A DNA stretch of 64,000 bases from Rhabdornis inornatus (GCA_013397075.1 VWZS01002359.1:1-64000); one strand, 5' to 3'; counted from the stretch's first letter, positions 1-13,212 are shown. The notes: generated by a model not told the origin, from the sequence alone. Numbers and translations: made by a program.

Positions 1-135
1 GAAAGAACCTTAAAGCCCATCATTTTCTACCCCCTACTACAGGCAGGGATACCTTCCACCAGCTCCTGTTGCTCCAAGATTTTTCTAGCCTGGGCTTGGA
101 CACTTCTTGGGATCTAGGAACAGCCATAGTTTATA
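1..135 (-). mobile_element. CR1 LINE 3' end, cut by window edge
   Basis: The first bases read as the reverse complement of a CR1 3' end: 'aaccttaaagcccatc', then a degraded 'ggcagggatacc' block, then 'ttgctccaag' and 'cctgggcttggacacttc'. The same blocks recur in the same order in the better preserved copies at 18,987 and 33,217. The terminal octamer tail lies beyond the window edge. Similarity fades after about position 135, consistent with 5' truncation. Confidence 0.85.
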
Positions 136-1789
136 CTAACATAAAAAATTAAAGCAGAGAGGTTTTTCTGGGTTTGTAATGCTTTCATTTTGTTTTCATC
201 TCAATTTCATATAATTAAAATAATTACAAAACTAAGATACTCTTTGAAATAAAATGTGCCAAAAGGATTGAATGTTTCTGAAAATTGTGGGTTCTTAAAA
301 CTAAAATACCGTAATTCTCAATTGGAATATTCAGCTACATGTAAAATACACCACAAAAAAGTTTTGTACTTGGGTAAACCAATTTGACACTAATTAATTT
401 TAATAACTTCTAAATGCTGAGTTTTCTACAGGAACTGCAAACACATTTGTTGGGAATTTTACGGCAAACTTATTTTTTTCCCCCAGAAAACACATTTATC
501 AATGATAAATTTGGACCTTGAATCTTCAGTCATATCACATACTGACTGAGATGAGAAAAAACACTTTCTTTATATATTTTTTGAGACATGTAAAACTTTC
601 TGGCCATGAGAAAAGAATTATAATTTTCATTTTTGCTGAGAAGGATAACATATGAAATAATAAATCTTCCTCAAATGATTGCAAGTTGTTATTGATAGAA
701 CATAAGAAATAACATATGTAAATGCCATTTTCTGAAAAATACCAAAACAAAACAACAAAATCCAAATAACACCCCAAATACCCTATTTATATACATACAT
801 AGGCAAATCGATATTTAAATTCTGGGAGCCATTACATTTATTTAGAGTGACTCTACATTTAATTTCTACAAGCATGTTTTCATTTCTATGAAAATTATGG
901 AAAATGTTTATTTTATATAATGAGAATTTGCATCCAAAATTCCTATAAATACTCAGAATATTTAATATATTAACATAAGTTACTTTATTAATAATTAAAT
1001 AACATTTAAGCACATAGTCATGTCTAAAGCAAAAATGTTATTACTGATATATGGAAAAAGGCTAAAAACCAGCTGAAAATCCACATTGTAAAAGCATCAC
1101 ATATATCTGGGAAAAAATAGCTGTTTTGACAGCTGTTTTGGTTTTATAAAAGAGAAAAATAACTGTTTCATTAATTCAAAAAGAAAGTTTATTCTTGAAA
1201 TTGATAGACTTGTTTTAATTGTTGTGGAGTTTTCGCTTATAAGTAAAAATATCATTTTGATTGCTCAATAAAATAAGAGCCTCTAAGGTCTTGTATTGAA
1301 GGTTTTTTTCCCTGATAGTGGATAAGGATCACGTCTGTAGCTGACATTTCCCATGGAAATGCTATTTCACATTTTGTTGAGCTTTAACATTGTAGTCATC
1401 AAATTTAATGTCATTTGTGACACTGACTCAGAAGTGAGACTAAATAAAGCCTACAGAAAATGTACTTTATTAAGGAAAGTGGTTTGTTAGCCTGGAGAGA
1501 TAGAAAACTTTCACTTCCATGGATTGGTTCCTTGTTTCTTTCTTGTAGGAGTTAATCTTTGGCAGATACTTGACAGAGCTTGTTTCAATCATCCTCCAAT
1601 GAATTTTTCTACCATTTTCTTCTAGATTTCAAATAATCTGAAGTTCAGAAATGGCTTGTGTACTCTGACTTTATGGTTCATATTTTTAGAAAATGAAATA
1701 ATCCCTGTATAGCCATCTGTAACCTAAATTACAAAGCTTTGGTTTCTTAGCAGTTATGGCCCAATCTTCAGGAATTCTGCACTGAGAGG
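136..1789. other. AT-rich unique sequence, no gene seen
   Basis: Strongly AT-rich DNA with short T and A runs. Reading frames are at most about 80 codons and show no domain-like composition. I see no repeat family, splice-flanked exon or RNA gene. Confidence 0.5.
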
Positions 1790-2222
1790 CTGGAATGTGT
1801 TCAGGGAAAGGAACGGAGCTGGGGAAGGTGCTGGGGCCCCAGGAGCAGCTGATGGACCTGGAAGGGGCTCAGCCTGGAGAAAAGGAGGCTCAGGGGGGAC
1901 CTTGTGGCTCTGCACAACTCCCTGACAGGAGGGCACAGCTGTGGGGGTCAGGCTCTGCACCCAGGGAACAGGGACAGGAGGAGAGGGAACAGCCTCAGGC
2001 TGTGCCAGGGGAGGCTCAGGTTGGACAGCAGGAGGAATTTCTTCCTGAAAAGGGTGGTCAGGCATTGGAAGGGGCTGCCCAGGGAGGTGTTGGAGTCCCC
2101 ATCCCTGTAGGTGTCCAAAAATGTGTAGACATGGCAGTTTGTCTTATGGTTTAGTGGGCATAGGTTGGACTTGCTGATCGGGATGACTTTTCCCAATATT
2201 AATCATTCCATGATCCTGTGAT
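1790..2222 (+). mobile_element. CR1 LINE, 5'-truncated, with ORF2 C-terminal remnant
   Basis: A GC-rich island in AT-rich surroundings. It contains 'ctcagcctggagaaaaggag' (the LEKRRL-type block of the CR1 ORF2 C-terminus) and ends with 'attccatgatcctgtgat', the CR1 3' tail. In frame 2, residues such as RLDSRRNFFLKRVVRHWKG near 2,010-2,080 match the C-terminal region of the avian CR1 reverse transcriptase protein. Frames are broken, so it is a dead copy. The 5' boundary is approximate. Confidence 0.9.
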
Positions 2223-2927
2223 ATGTGATCCCAGAGCTATGTTTTTTTTTCCCCCTGCATGTGGCAATTTCTAAAAAGTTATGTTATGGCTTTGAGCTCA
2301 GCACTGGCACTTCCCAAACTTCCTGATGAGCCATGTGTCCATCCACTCCCTGCAGTTTCTGCTTAGCACTGGTCCAGGTGACCTTCGATGAAGTGCCAGC
2401 AGGAAAGGGTCCCACTCTCTCCACCATAAGGACAACCCCAGCAACACCTTCAACAGGTTTTGAAGCTGTACCTACTAACTTCACACATTCCTTTTAGCAG
2501 CAGGACAATTTTGACATTTAAGCAAAATAAACAAAATTTAAAATCTGAAGCATAAAGCTGAGGTGTACTGACACTAACACACCTTAAGTATGATTACATG
2601 TTACTCTGGGTGAGAGCTGTGTTACACAAAACCACGAGATTTACATTCATGAAGAAACTACTTATTAATTTTTTTTATGCAGTGCTTTCCATGATTTCAT
2701 TCCTTTTTCCTGTGATCAGCATCACAGTAACTGATTTAAGAGTGACAGATACATTGTTTCTCTCCCACCCTTTTGCAAAAGTGTGATATTTGCTTCCTAC
2801 CCCTCCAGATTCTCCAGCTCTAAGGCATTGTAGCAAACATATATGACTGATAGAAATTTTCCTTTGGTTGAGTTTTTAATAAAACCAGGATCTTGACACA
2901 TTTATGATATTAAGGATCAGCATTCAC

Positions 2928-2972
2928 TTTTTCTTTTTCTTTTCCTTTGCCTTATTTTTATTTTCTTTTTTC
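2928..2972. repeat. Pyrimidine-rich low-complexity tract
   Basis: About 45 bases composed almost entirely of T and C on the plus strand, without a regular unit. Confidence 0.7.
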
Positions 2973-4229
2973 ATAAGGTAGTAAATTTTTTTTTCCGGTT
3001 TTCTTATTATATATATGTGCACTCAAATAGCATTGCATCAAATCTTTAGAGCTGAAGAGCCTTCAGCTTTCTGCAAGTTAATGAATAACTATGCCACAGA
3101 GAAATCTTAGAAATCTGGGCTACTTCTACTATTGTATCAACAAGCATATGCTGTTTACTAAGTTGAGCTGTAAGCTGATTTTAAAAGACAGGATAAAAGC
3201 CACCCAACACAGCATCTGTTTATCAGTAGATTTATCATTTTCCCATTTTGTTTCCTATCTCTTTTCCACCTAATTTGTATATGTCTGAATCCAGAAAGGC
3301 AAATCTGCAGATTCTGTTGCAAACAAATTACAGAGCAATATACAGCGAGATAAGTTGTTCTCCTTAGGAGATGTCACAAAACCACTTGTCATTCCCCTGG
3401 TTCCAACACAAAAAATGTCCAGATCTCTGTTCCAAACTCATGTTCACCTTTTCTTAACCCCTATTTCCCTAGAACTGAACAGATGCATTATGTGCACTGA
3501 TAAAGTCTGGTCTAAAAATTAAGATTAAAGAAAATACAAAGCAAACTCATTCTGGTGTCTTTATGAGGTAGATATACAATGAATATTCCTGGGTTATTCA
3601 CCTTGTGAACCAAAACATAAACAGAAATCAGGTGGAAAGACGAAAAATTAGAAATCCAAGGAAAACGGGAAAAAATTATCAGGTTTAATAATTCTCAAAT
3701 AATGGTAGCTTGGAACTCAACCAGATGAGTATCTGGCATTTCCTGTTATATTGCACTGGTCTACAGGGAACCAATCTGTGTGATTTTGTCATTGTGAACA
3801 TCATCATCATCATAATTTTAATCATTTCCCAGATGTGTTGGAAACCAATTCCAGCTTATGCACTAGATTTGAAGAAGAGAACTTGTAATGCCAGTTCAAG
3901 CTCTGAATCAGTTCTTACATTGCCTACCTGTGAACTTGAGGAAAATGTGTACAAAATCTTTTGTTTGCTACCAAACTCTTGCATTCTGGAAGACATAAAA
4001 AGAAAACAAAAAGAATAACACTGTTAAATGTCATTAAAGCACTCAGGATTATGGATTATTGGGCTATTTGGGTTGAATCTATGAATCTTTTGCATTTTTA
4101 ATGATTATCCATCATAGTCAATGTAAGTCTTCTGTTGAATTCAAATAACTCTGGTATCCTGCCAAAATCTATGTGAAATTGAAATTAAAGGCTTGAGCTA
4201 AGAGTGTATTCATCTTGAATAAATAATGT

Positions 4230-4275
4230 TAACATATATGTATGTATGTATAAAAGTATAACATATATGTATGTA
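4230..4275. repeat. Imperfect two-copy direct repeat
   Basis: The 17-mer 'taacatatatgtatgta' occurs at 4,230 and again at 4,259, a 29-base period. The repeats include a (TATG)n core. This is a small local duplication. Confidence 0.75.
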
Positions 4276-4565
4276 AATCTCATCTGCCACTGAACACTTA
4301 ATTTTAGTCACACTTGACATGGTAAGAACTTGAAAGACTGTTACAGTTCTTATAAGCATTTCCTAATGCAAATCAATGTGACACAGCAATCCATGACAAT
4401 AAAATGTTTTGAAATTCAACAGGGTGAGTTCAGTCAGAGACCTCTAAAAGGCTGGGTTATATTAGGAGATGGAAGTTGAATGACAATGTAGGAAGTGAAA
4501 CACAGGTTCTGAGAAAGAATAAAGAATGGGCTCTCTGAAAGTACAGATTAGCCTTAACTCTGTAA

Positions 4566-4640
4566 GAATCAGAGAATTACAGAGTGGTTTGGGTTGGAAG
4601 ACACCTTAAGTATCAGCTTGTTCCACCCTCTGCCACGTAC
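4566..4640 (-). mobile_element. CR1 LINE 3' tail fragment
   Basis: 'agaatcagagaattacagag' followed by 'tggtttgggttggaagacac' and 'tctgcca' is the reverse complement of the last ~75 bases of CR1. Only the extreme 3' end is present, the usual outcome of abortive target-primed reverse transcription. Confidence 0.85.
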
Positions 4641-5727
4641 AAGGAATTTTCCATGAGGACATATAACTGTGGAAAATTACACTCACCCACAGCTTGGTGC
4701 AGTTTTCATGATTCTCTATATTTAAATTACAACCCCATGACATTTGGTAGCTGCCAAATTGGAATACTAACTCCAAAAGTACATTTAGGGGTGCAAGTTG
4801 TGGTGGGGAGTTCCAGTACTTGGATTGGCTTTATATCAGAAAGGAACAGCATAAAGGACTTCCTAGCAAAGTGCAAGCTTAAAGAATCTCAGAACCTTTG
4901 GTTTGCTCATTTGGGGCTTAATTTTAATTTCTTAGCATACTTTCATATATTTCATACACTGTTTTATAGAGAAAACTTCATAGGCATTTTGAAGTCTTTT
5001 AGACTGTGAGTTTACTTAACGCTGAAAAACATCATTTATGTTCCAGAACCTGAGTTTTAAAGAACCTCTGGACTCCATCTGGACCATCCCTCCCACTGAC
5101 AACTGATTGGACAGCCCTCCCACAACCTGTTTCCATATTCAAACACTCTCACGAAGTAAAAGAAAAAAACAACCCAACCTAAAATTTTCCTTATGTGTTT
5201 CTGTGGAATTTTCTGTGTTTCAGCTTGTGCTGATTTGCCTCTTGTCACGACACTAGGAACCACTGAGAAGAAAGAGTTTGGCAACTTCTATGCCACTGCC
5301 CTCCCTCCCTGGAAACTACACAAGTGTTTTCTAGTAAAAACAATAATGAGAACAAATGCAAGGAAACAGTGTGTGAAATTGCTTCTGGTATTTCATCATT
5401 CAAATGTATAAACTGAAATGGTGAGGCTCCAAGCAGGAGGGAGAGTTGAATGCTAAAGGAGGCAAGGAAGGGAGAAGAGTTGTGGGAATGAGCAATAACT
5501 GTAGTTGTAAATATTTTGGTTTTATTTTTCAGTATTGAAGCTGCAGTTAGACTTGCTCCTCTTGAAGAGACCATGTATTACAGTACCATGACAGACTTTA
5601 ATCTGATTTTGGGAATAGGTGGTAGCTGTGGACACAGATAACTGTTTTAAGTATTTTGAGAAAACATCTGAGTTCGAATAAAATGTGACCCTAGTGCTTG
5701 AAAATTGAGCAAAGCTTTAAAGCTTGA

Positions 5728-5770
5728 AGGTTATTAATTGCTATACAGTCACAGGTTATTAATTGCTATA
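5728..5770. repeat. Two-copy tandem duplication
   Basis: 'aggttattaattgctata' occurs at 5,728-5,745 and 5,753-5,770, a perfect 18-base match with a 25-base period. Confidence 0.85.
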
Positions 5771-6092
5771 TACAAAAATTCAGTGAGGTTATGACCTTTC
5801 CTGCAGAGGTGCTGACAATAAGCACCTCCCAATGAGGGAAATGAGAAAGCAAAGTTGTTTTCTGTCCCTACAATCAAAAGAATTATTCTTATAATAGCTC
5901 CCAGATACCAATTTTTGCTACAAGATAATAAAACATAGACCATTATCTCTTTAATTATTTTACTTACAACATTTCATTAACAAAAGTACCTTTTAGAAAC
6001 AATTGCAACCTTCAGCAGATTTTTCTTTTTGTTTAACACTGTTACTATTAATTGGTGAGACCATTTTCTCACCTAGATCTTCTCTGACACAT

Positions 6093-6137
6093 AATTTTAT
6101 TTGTACTTCTGGCTAAGCAAGAAGTACAAATAAAATT
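6093..6137. repeat. Perfect 18-bp inverted repeat with 9-base loop
   Basis: The arm at 6,093-6,110 (ending 'tttgtacttct') is the exact reverse complement of 6,120-6,137 (starting 'agaagtacaaa'). The loop is 'ggctaagca'. A perfect hairpin of this size is unusual in the surrounding sequence. It could be a small palindromic duplication, the core of a MITE-like element, or a transcribed hairpin. I see no matching terminal repeats or flanking target duplication. Confidence 0.9.
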
Positions 6138-7628
6138 CTGGTGGTCAAAATAGAAAGAAAAAGAAGGGGAAAAGTATCTTTCTATATAGCAGTAAATAAA
6201 AAACTGCATAGAGTTTATACTTAGTCATCGAAGGGGGAAGTTGCAGAATCTTTCAGAATTCAAGTGAAAGAAAAAAAAATTAGCAGAAAGATATCATTAA
6301 GTCAAAAGGAAAAATTGGTAACAAAATCCTACAGGTTATCTGTGATCAACTCCTTCTTCTAATGTTTTATTCAGCCCAGATCTGTGCCAAAAACTTTGGT
6401 TAAAAAATATTAGAGCCATTCCAAATGTATTCTGGAGCATAGAAAATAAACTCACAATTTTTATGCTGGAAAATGACCAAATCTTTTTTTTTTTCCTGTT
6501 TCTTTTCTTAAACATATTGCCAAAAAAAGCAATACCAATTACTTATCATTGTATCATGCAGTTTATCTTTTAAACATAAAGGTTTTGTCATTAATAACAC
6601 TGCAGTTAATTGTGAAATACTGAGAAAAGCATTTTCTAAAATGTATACAATTTTACTGTTTCCTCTGTGTGTATTATTTTGGTTATGGGCATTTAGATCC
6701 CTGTCCTAAAAGCTACAAACAACCAAACCTGGCATCCACATTTTGTTACAAAATGGAATTATTCAGATAATCAGATAAAACCTACAGAAAGTATTTTTCT
6801 AATGTTGCACTTAGTTTAAATGAGTAAAATTAGAAAGGGAAACACAATAAACAATAAATAAGTTACTTAAAAATTGTTTAATCATATAAATGCTATGCAG
6901 TCAGTACTGATGGCTATTGTGTAAATCATTTATCTTTCGATAATCACAGCAATTATTTCCTAAAATGTCAAATGATGGAATTATTTTACAAGACAAATGT
7001 ACATATGTAGAAGATTACCAGTTTTAGCAAGCCACAATATGGACTGACAGAACACAAAATTCATTATTCTATTCCCATGATTGTCTGGTAAAATCTGTAT
7101 TATGCATAGTTATAAATAGCCACAATTGCATTCTCATTTCCATTTAGGGAAATAAAAGACTTTTACCATCAAGGAAAGGTATCGTGAACCGATGATGGAA
7201 ACAATGTGATGTTTATTGAGAGATGGCAATCAGGACATGTGCAATAACAAACCCCTTTTTCAATATGCATGAATGTGGTCCCAGTATCAGAAATTAACAT
7301 TTCAACTGTAAAAGTTTAATCATCAGAACAGTCATTCTGTCGACCACTGGGATGGTAGAAACTTCTATGAGAGTTGATTTTTTAGTGAGACAATTTGTTT
7401 TGCTTTGTCCATGTTCACAAAGAAATGTGGAAGTGCAAGACATCCCCAAAGCCCCCTCCATCTACAAAAAGTCCTTGTGGGAATATGTGGATCTGGAAAG
7501 AGCTTTATCCACCTGCTGTATGGGCAGATCTTCCAAACACCACTCAGTAAAAATTCCACTCACTAATCCAATGGCTTCAATCATTCCGGAGTGAAAAAAC
7601 TTCAGAAAGACAACGTAATTAGGTTTAA

Positions 7629-8045
7629 TTAAGGAAGAAGAAGCCTCGGGCTTATCTGGTTCTTGGTAAATGTTGTCTTGAGACCCGATGTGTCAATGCC
7701 ATGCGTTGATGCTGATTTCTGATAGGATTTTATTGTTTCTCCAACTGTTTCAAGATAACTCACATCAAAGTCTCTTCTCCTTTGGGGCAAGCAATCTTTA
7801 TAATTGGAAGCACTTTCAGAGTAATCATCCCAATACAACATCTCCAGAGTATCCAAAGGCTATGTTCTTCCACTTGACTGCATGACCCACTTTGCAAACT
7901 CAGGAATCTATTGGAGGCCTTTCCACACATGGTATCAACAATGTAAGGGGAAACAGTGTCCTTAAATGGATTAGAGCACATTAGAGTCAGAGGCTGGGGC
8001 AGTTTACCAGTCTGGAAATCATCCTAAATCATCCAATAAAATCTA
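7629..8045 (-). pseudogene. Possible coding remnant of unknown origin
   Basis: Read on the minus strand, two overlapping frames give protein-like sequence. The frame at 7,981-7,760 includes CSNPFKDTVSPYIVDTM. The frame at 7,856-7,629 includes MDTLEMLYWDDYSESASNYK and DFDVSYLETVGETIKSY. The two frames appear to follow each other with a shift near 7,850. Composition is less biased than neighbouring AT-rich frames and it ends at a stop before 7,629. I do not recognise the family. It could be a processed pseudogene, a decayed transposon gene or chance. No poly(A) tail or target duplication was found. Confidence 0.2.
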
Positions 8046-11000
8046 TAGGTCAATAGGGTCCATTTTTTAAAGCTGCTTTGGGTAAGGAAATTCAGACTAA
8101 GGAATTTTTATACATACATACACACAAACCTATTTTTTTATATGTCTATATTTATGTATATACCAGAAACACTCATCTTGCAACCAAAACGCCTGCAGTG
8201 TAGAAAGGACTGTCCTCAGGAAAGTTCTTTTACCCTAAAAAAAACTGATTGAGGCAACCTGGGACACTCCAGAATGACAACTGGAAAGGAAAGAGCTAAA
8301 GAAGGTGTTGATAAACCCATGTGGAGCAACACACCAAGTCTGACAGACCTGGGCCTAAAATCTTGTGCTTTGAGAGAGGCACATGGCAGTAAGAAAGGCA
8401 ACAGATTACAGAGCACTGCTAAAATAGCATTAAACAAACTTTTACAAAAGGGTGTGTGTGGTTTTGGTCTTGTGCTGAGCATCTATTTGTATTTAATTAC
8501 ACCGTTACTGAAGTAACACTGACTTCTTACCTCCTAAAGTTTGCCTGTTGGTAAGTTTAACACCATATAATTTATCTCCATTGTCATTATGGGATCAATA
8601 AAGACACTGAGGACCACCCTCCATCTTCATCTCACCTGAATTTCAAGGCCAAATATCAGCTGGTCATTCTTCAACTGCATTGCTTATTTCCTAAAATCAT
8701 GGGGGCTCACAAAACTAAAGGAGGCTCAGGTCAAATACAGAGATCAAATCAGATAAAATACATGCTTTTCCAAGTAATAGTTCAAGTACTTTAGCAGTTC
8801 CTATCAGCACAAGTGAAAGACCTTGGAAGGAACTAAATAAATTACTATTAAGTTATCAGCTCCTCAAACTAAGAAAAATCATATTCTAGAAAAGAATAGA
8901 GAGTTCTGGAGAATTCACAGGGAAAATGGGAAATTTATGCAAATTCATTTACTGGAAAAATTATTCAAGGATCTGTAAAAAATCTGCTTTACATATTTAA
9001 ATGTCATCAACTACCTCTGCTTTCTAAACCATCTGATTTCTGAGTGGAAGAATTCCTAAGCATGGACCAGCAGTTCAGAATCTTTCTGACAGCCAGCCAC
9101 ATACTCCTCAGATATTCTCCTGTAGATGATTTCTAGCAAGTGCTGGGGGTGTTGGACGCTGTACAGCTCAAGTGTGTGCAACAAACAGCTCAGGGAAACC
9201 TGCAAACAATGAATTATGGCACTCCAACCTTGCTGTGGTGGGCCATAAATCAAGAGCCTTGGATCCTGCTGAACCAGCAATGTCCTTAACCTTGCTAAAT
9301 TCCTGATGTGTAAATATGAAGACTTAACAATGTGGCCTCAGAACAAATTTCAGGGTCAACTATAACACCAAAATTATTCAGCGAGGATGCAATTTTCTAT
9401 TTCCAACCAGCAGTACCATAAATGAGGTGCTGCTATTTAGCAGGCAGTGGGCCAAATAAAATCACTTCTAGTTTAAATATCAAATGTTAGCAGACACTCC
9501 ACACTTAACATCTCTTAAGTATCTTTCCAGGGTAGAAACAGATTTATCTTAGTCATCAGGAGTTGTTTGATACACCTATTATATTTGGATGTCATCAGCA
9601 TAAAGACAGTAATTAGGATCGAGTTTATAGAACCAGCAAGCCTGCCAGGAGCACACGCCGTGCATGCTAAACAGGACTGTCCTGCCTGGGAAAGGCTGCA
9701 CTGGGATTTCCAGGCCTTGTCACTACCCTGACAATTGTAACCCAGAATTTTAAGGAATAAAGGAAAAAATAACAGAACAAAAGTAACCACTAATACATTT
9801 TTCTTTTATCCTATAAAAATAAGTAATGTGGAACAGACGATTATTATTCAGTCTTGCCATGGGTCTAAGAAAACCTGTGGTTTATGATGTCAGGCGCTCA
9901 ATTTTTTCGGTGATTTTTTTTACATTTATTTTACTATCTGCCAAATAGTTATGTGCACAAGAAATACTGTAATCCTGCTCCCAATTCATGTTGAATAAAT
10001 CAAAACTCCTAATAACTTCAGGGAGTGAGGGAAAATTTAGAAAAGGAACACAGTTTTTGGATTTATAAACTGCTTGTTTTGCAGCTCTGCTTAATTATTA
10101 CCATCCAATTAGTTATCCACTATATAAAAGTGGAGATTAAAGAGATATTCCTGCTCTCAGGAGTAAAAAAGTCTGTTTAGAACTTAGAATTTAACTTTCA
10201 TTGACCTGTTGAAATTTGTTTCAGGCTTTCCTACAAACAATTGCTTTATACGTCATAGGTATGAACTATTCAGCAATTGCCCACATGTCCCCAGACTTTA
10301 AAATGTGAAGAAAAAGTTTAAAAGAAATTTGGAGGAATAGATTAATTTATTCTACTCCCTTTTTAGGTTACTGGTGAGTTTTTGGTTTGCTGGAATTTGC
10401 ATTCTTTTAATTAATTGCACTGGGAGCTGTGCGGAGGAGAGGGGATTTGCAGAAAAGCTCATAAACAAGCAAGTAAAGCAAAAGACAACTTGAAACACAG
10501 CATTAAACTTCTGAGTTCTGTTTCCTTTTCTGTGAGCAATATAATGTGTATTTAATGCATTCATCACAAACTAACCATTATATATTCACATGAATAAAAA
10601 TGTATTTAGTCTGAGAGGTTTTTTAGTTTTATATAAATAAAAAAAATGTATTTTTAAATTTTCTCTGCAGCTGAGCAGACATGCTCTTCCTGAATACTCT
10701 TTCCTTCTTAGTGGTGTCTAGATATGAATCTGATAAAAAACAGGATAAAATAGGAGCTTGTTTTGCACAGAATACAAAATTAATCAGATTTTTCACAGTT
10801 TTCTTATTATTTTTCACTGCTGCTCTGCCTGCTTATTTTAGAAACCCAGCAGTTCTTTAAAATTGTGTTATATATACACCACAATATAGCTCATGATGAA
10901 AGAAAAAACAAAAAAGAGGAAGAAAAACTGAAGAGAGAATGTAATGGTGTTGGGTCAAATTTTTTTAAAAAATGAGATGGAAGCAGGATGGCACCTTCAA

Positions 11001-11062
11001 CTGTCCTAAAACCATGGGCATGTCATTATTTAATATTCTGGAGCCTCTTCGTTTTTTCGCAG

Positions 11063-11100
11063 ATAGTAGTAAGTAGTAGCAAGTAGAAAGTAGTAGTAAG
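11063..11100. repeat. Degenerate AGTAGTA-type repeat
   Basis: Imperfect repetition of 'agtagta' and 'aagtag' units over about 38 bases. Confidence 0.7.
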
Positions 11101-12328
11101 AGAAATCCTTCCCTTCCCTCGAGAATTGCAAAAAGATTTTTTTTTTTCTCAAAAAATAATCCTGGCGTGAATCTGAGATTTTATTCCAAGGAGAATTTTA
11201 ACTAAGGTTATTAATCTTAGTCTATGGAAGTATTATACTTCTCAACCTTTAAAAATACAAGTCCGAGAATGGAGTTTCTATCCCATTTATATGGGGAAAT
11301 AAAAGTAAAAATGTCAACAGTATGTCAATAGTGCCCATAACTGCTAAGAAAGATCTATTTGGGCAGCATTTTTTACACAAACTGACTTTACTAAATACTT
11401 CCTTCAGCATACAGCACAATGTCTGTTTAGAGAAAAAGCATTCCCCACCTCCAATAAAATAAGCAGATTGTTGTTAAAGTGTTATCAAATTTCTAATAAT
11501 TATGAAGTATTTTCATGTTAAGTTTGAGAAACAGCAACATAAACTTTCCATGCCTGGAATAAATTTAGTTAAGTTCAATATAATGTGGATATCAGAGAAT
11601 TATTCACAATCCATACCAAAAACTGTCTGAATGCTCTGAGGACAAAGTATATTTTCACTTCATCTTTATTCTCCTACAGTACACAAGGGCAAATGAGGAT
11701 TTATGAGAGAAATACATGAGGAAATAGCTTAAGTGAGCCTGACTCAACAAATATTTATATAAATACATACAAGGTTACTAACATTGGGCTTGATAGTGAA
11801 GATTAATTTCTAGAAAACAGCAAGAAATACGTTTTCTCTGGCTTCAACATTGGCAAGAGTTGCCGCACTTTTTAATGAAATCCAGCCAAGTACCTGTTTT
11901 TTAGAGTAAGGATTGTGAAGATATGAATTATAACTTTGTTATTCTGTGAAAAATCTGACAAATATTTGGTAAACATCTTCCAACACCTTGTCTGTGAGTG
12001 AACAAATTTGAGCCATTGGTTCTGCACTGCACTACATCTAAGAGAAGGACAAGGACAGAGTTAATAAGATTATTATTGTTGTTATTGTTATGTTCTGCAG
12101 GTAGAAAGCTTGCTGGACTAAAGTGTGACATCAGAATCCCTTCTTTTCAAATGGGTTTAAAGTTAAATAATCAAAACATGCATTTAGGCTTAGCACACAA
12201 GTCCAGCAGACTTCCAAAATGACCATGCAGAATATTGAATTAATATGTGAATTGTACAATTCTGTTGTTACACAATGTTAAATATGTTATACAATGTTAA
12301 AAAACCTAAATCTTTAGAAACTCCTAAC

Positions 12329-12388
12329 CTCTTTTTTTCTCTCTCACTGTCTCTCTTTTTCCCTCTCTGCTCTCTTTTCTATCCCCCT
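12329..12388. repeat. Pyrimidine-rich (CT)-type tract
   Basis: About 60 bases, nearly all C and T, with short CTCT runs and T runs. Low complexity; no regular unit. Confidence 0.75.
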
Positions 12389-12790
12389 TAGGTGAGAACA
12401 CTTACCCTTTTTTATCGATTAACAGTTCTCAGACATAATATTTGCCACATTCTTGCTTCATTTTCATCTGAGAAATCTATGTAAAAGAATTCTCCCCAAG
12501 TCCCCCTTTTACAGCAGGATGGGACAGGTACTCACAATGTTCTACTTCCCATTTCACTGGTGAATTCTCCATTCAGAACCAAAATTCCAGAGATATTCCA
12601 GACAACGACCTCACCTGACAGGGTCATGCGTGCCACATCTAAACCGTGAGACAGCACATTTGCTGGTGCTAATCCCTCAAGTTTTCGATGAAGACCCAGA
12701 AAGAGTGTGCAGACACTGTTTGGATTTTATGATTTTGGGTTTTTGTGAAAGTCAGGGTGTTCATCTGGCATGAGAACATAGTTCGGGCCA

Positions 12791-13212
12791 AGAATCAGAG
12801 ATTCGCAGAATTATTAATGGCGGAAAAACCTCCTAAAGTCATCGAGTCCAAACATCAATCCAGTGCCACCAACATGTTCACAGCTAAACCAGTGCCATAG
12901 CCACACGTTTTTTAAACACTTCCAAGGGCAGATACTCCACCAGTGCCCAGGGCAGTATGTTCCAATTCCTGAACATGTTTTCTGTGAAGAAATTTCCCCA
13001 ATATCCAACCTGATCCTCCCCTGGCACAGCCTGAGGCTGTTCCCTCTCCTCCTGTCCCCTCTTCCCTGGGAGCAGAGCCTTACTCCACTGGCTACCCCCT
13101 CTCTGTCAGGGAGTTGTGCAGAGCCAGGAGGTCCCCCCTGAGCCTCCTTTTCTCCAGGCTGAGCCCCTTTCCCAGATACCTCAGCCACTCTTCATCAGAT
13201 TTGTGCTCTGAA
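12791..13212 (-). mobile_element. CR1 LINE, 5'-truncated
   Basis: The reverse complement of a CR1 3' region. It runs from a decayed 3' tail ('agaatcagagattcgcagaa') through 'cctcctaaagtcatcgagtc' and 'ggcacagcctgaggctgttc' to 'cttttctccaggctgagccc'. The last two blocks match, in antisense, the copy at 1,790-2,222, so these two belong to related CR1 variants. The minus-strand frame shows degraded ORF2 C-terminal sequence (GNSLRLCQGRIRLDI) with disruptions. Confidence 0.9.

Larger units (their letters stand above)
2223..4565. other. Unique sequence; one GC-richer patch, no gene
   Basis: A GC-richer patch at about 2,281-2,490 has a 66-codon minus-strand frame with no recognisable similarity. 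The rest is AT-rich. A short (ATC) run lies near 3,800-3,815. A 102-codon plus-strand frame at 3,710-4,018 shows no domain signature and I do not regard it as a gene. Confidence 0.45.
4641..7628. other. AT-rich unique sequence, no gene supported
   Basis: Contains a 141-codon plus-strand frame (4,584-5,009) that starts inside the CR1 tail and runs into unique DNA without any domain-like pattern. The rest is AT-rich. A small duplication and a perfect inverted repeat are listed separately. Confidence 0.45.
8046..12790. other. AT-rich unique sequence, no gene supported
   Basis: Short frames only (at most 91 codons). A less AT-rich block at about 9,050-9,760 has no similarity I can name; it may include old, unrecognisable repeat DNA. 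Low-complexity tracts are listed separately. Confidence 0.45.

Noticed and set aside
4584..5009. 141-codon plus-strand frame
   Set aside because: Starts inside an antisense CR1 tail and continues into unrelated unique DNA without a recognisable domain.
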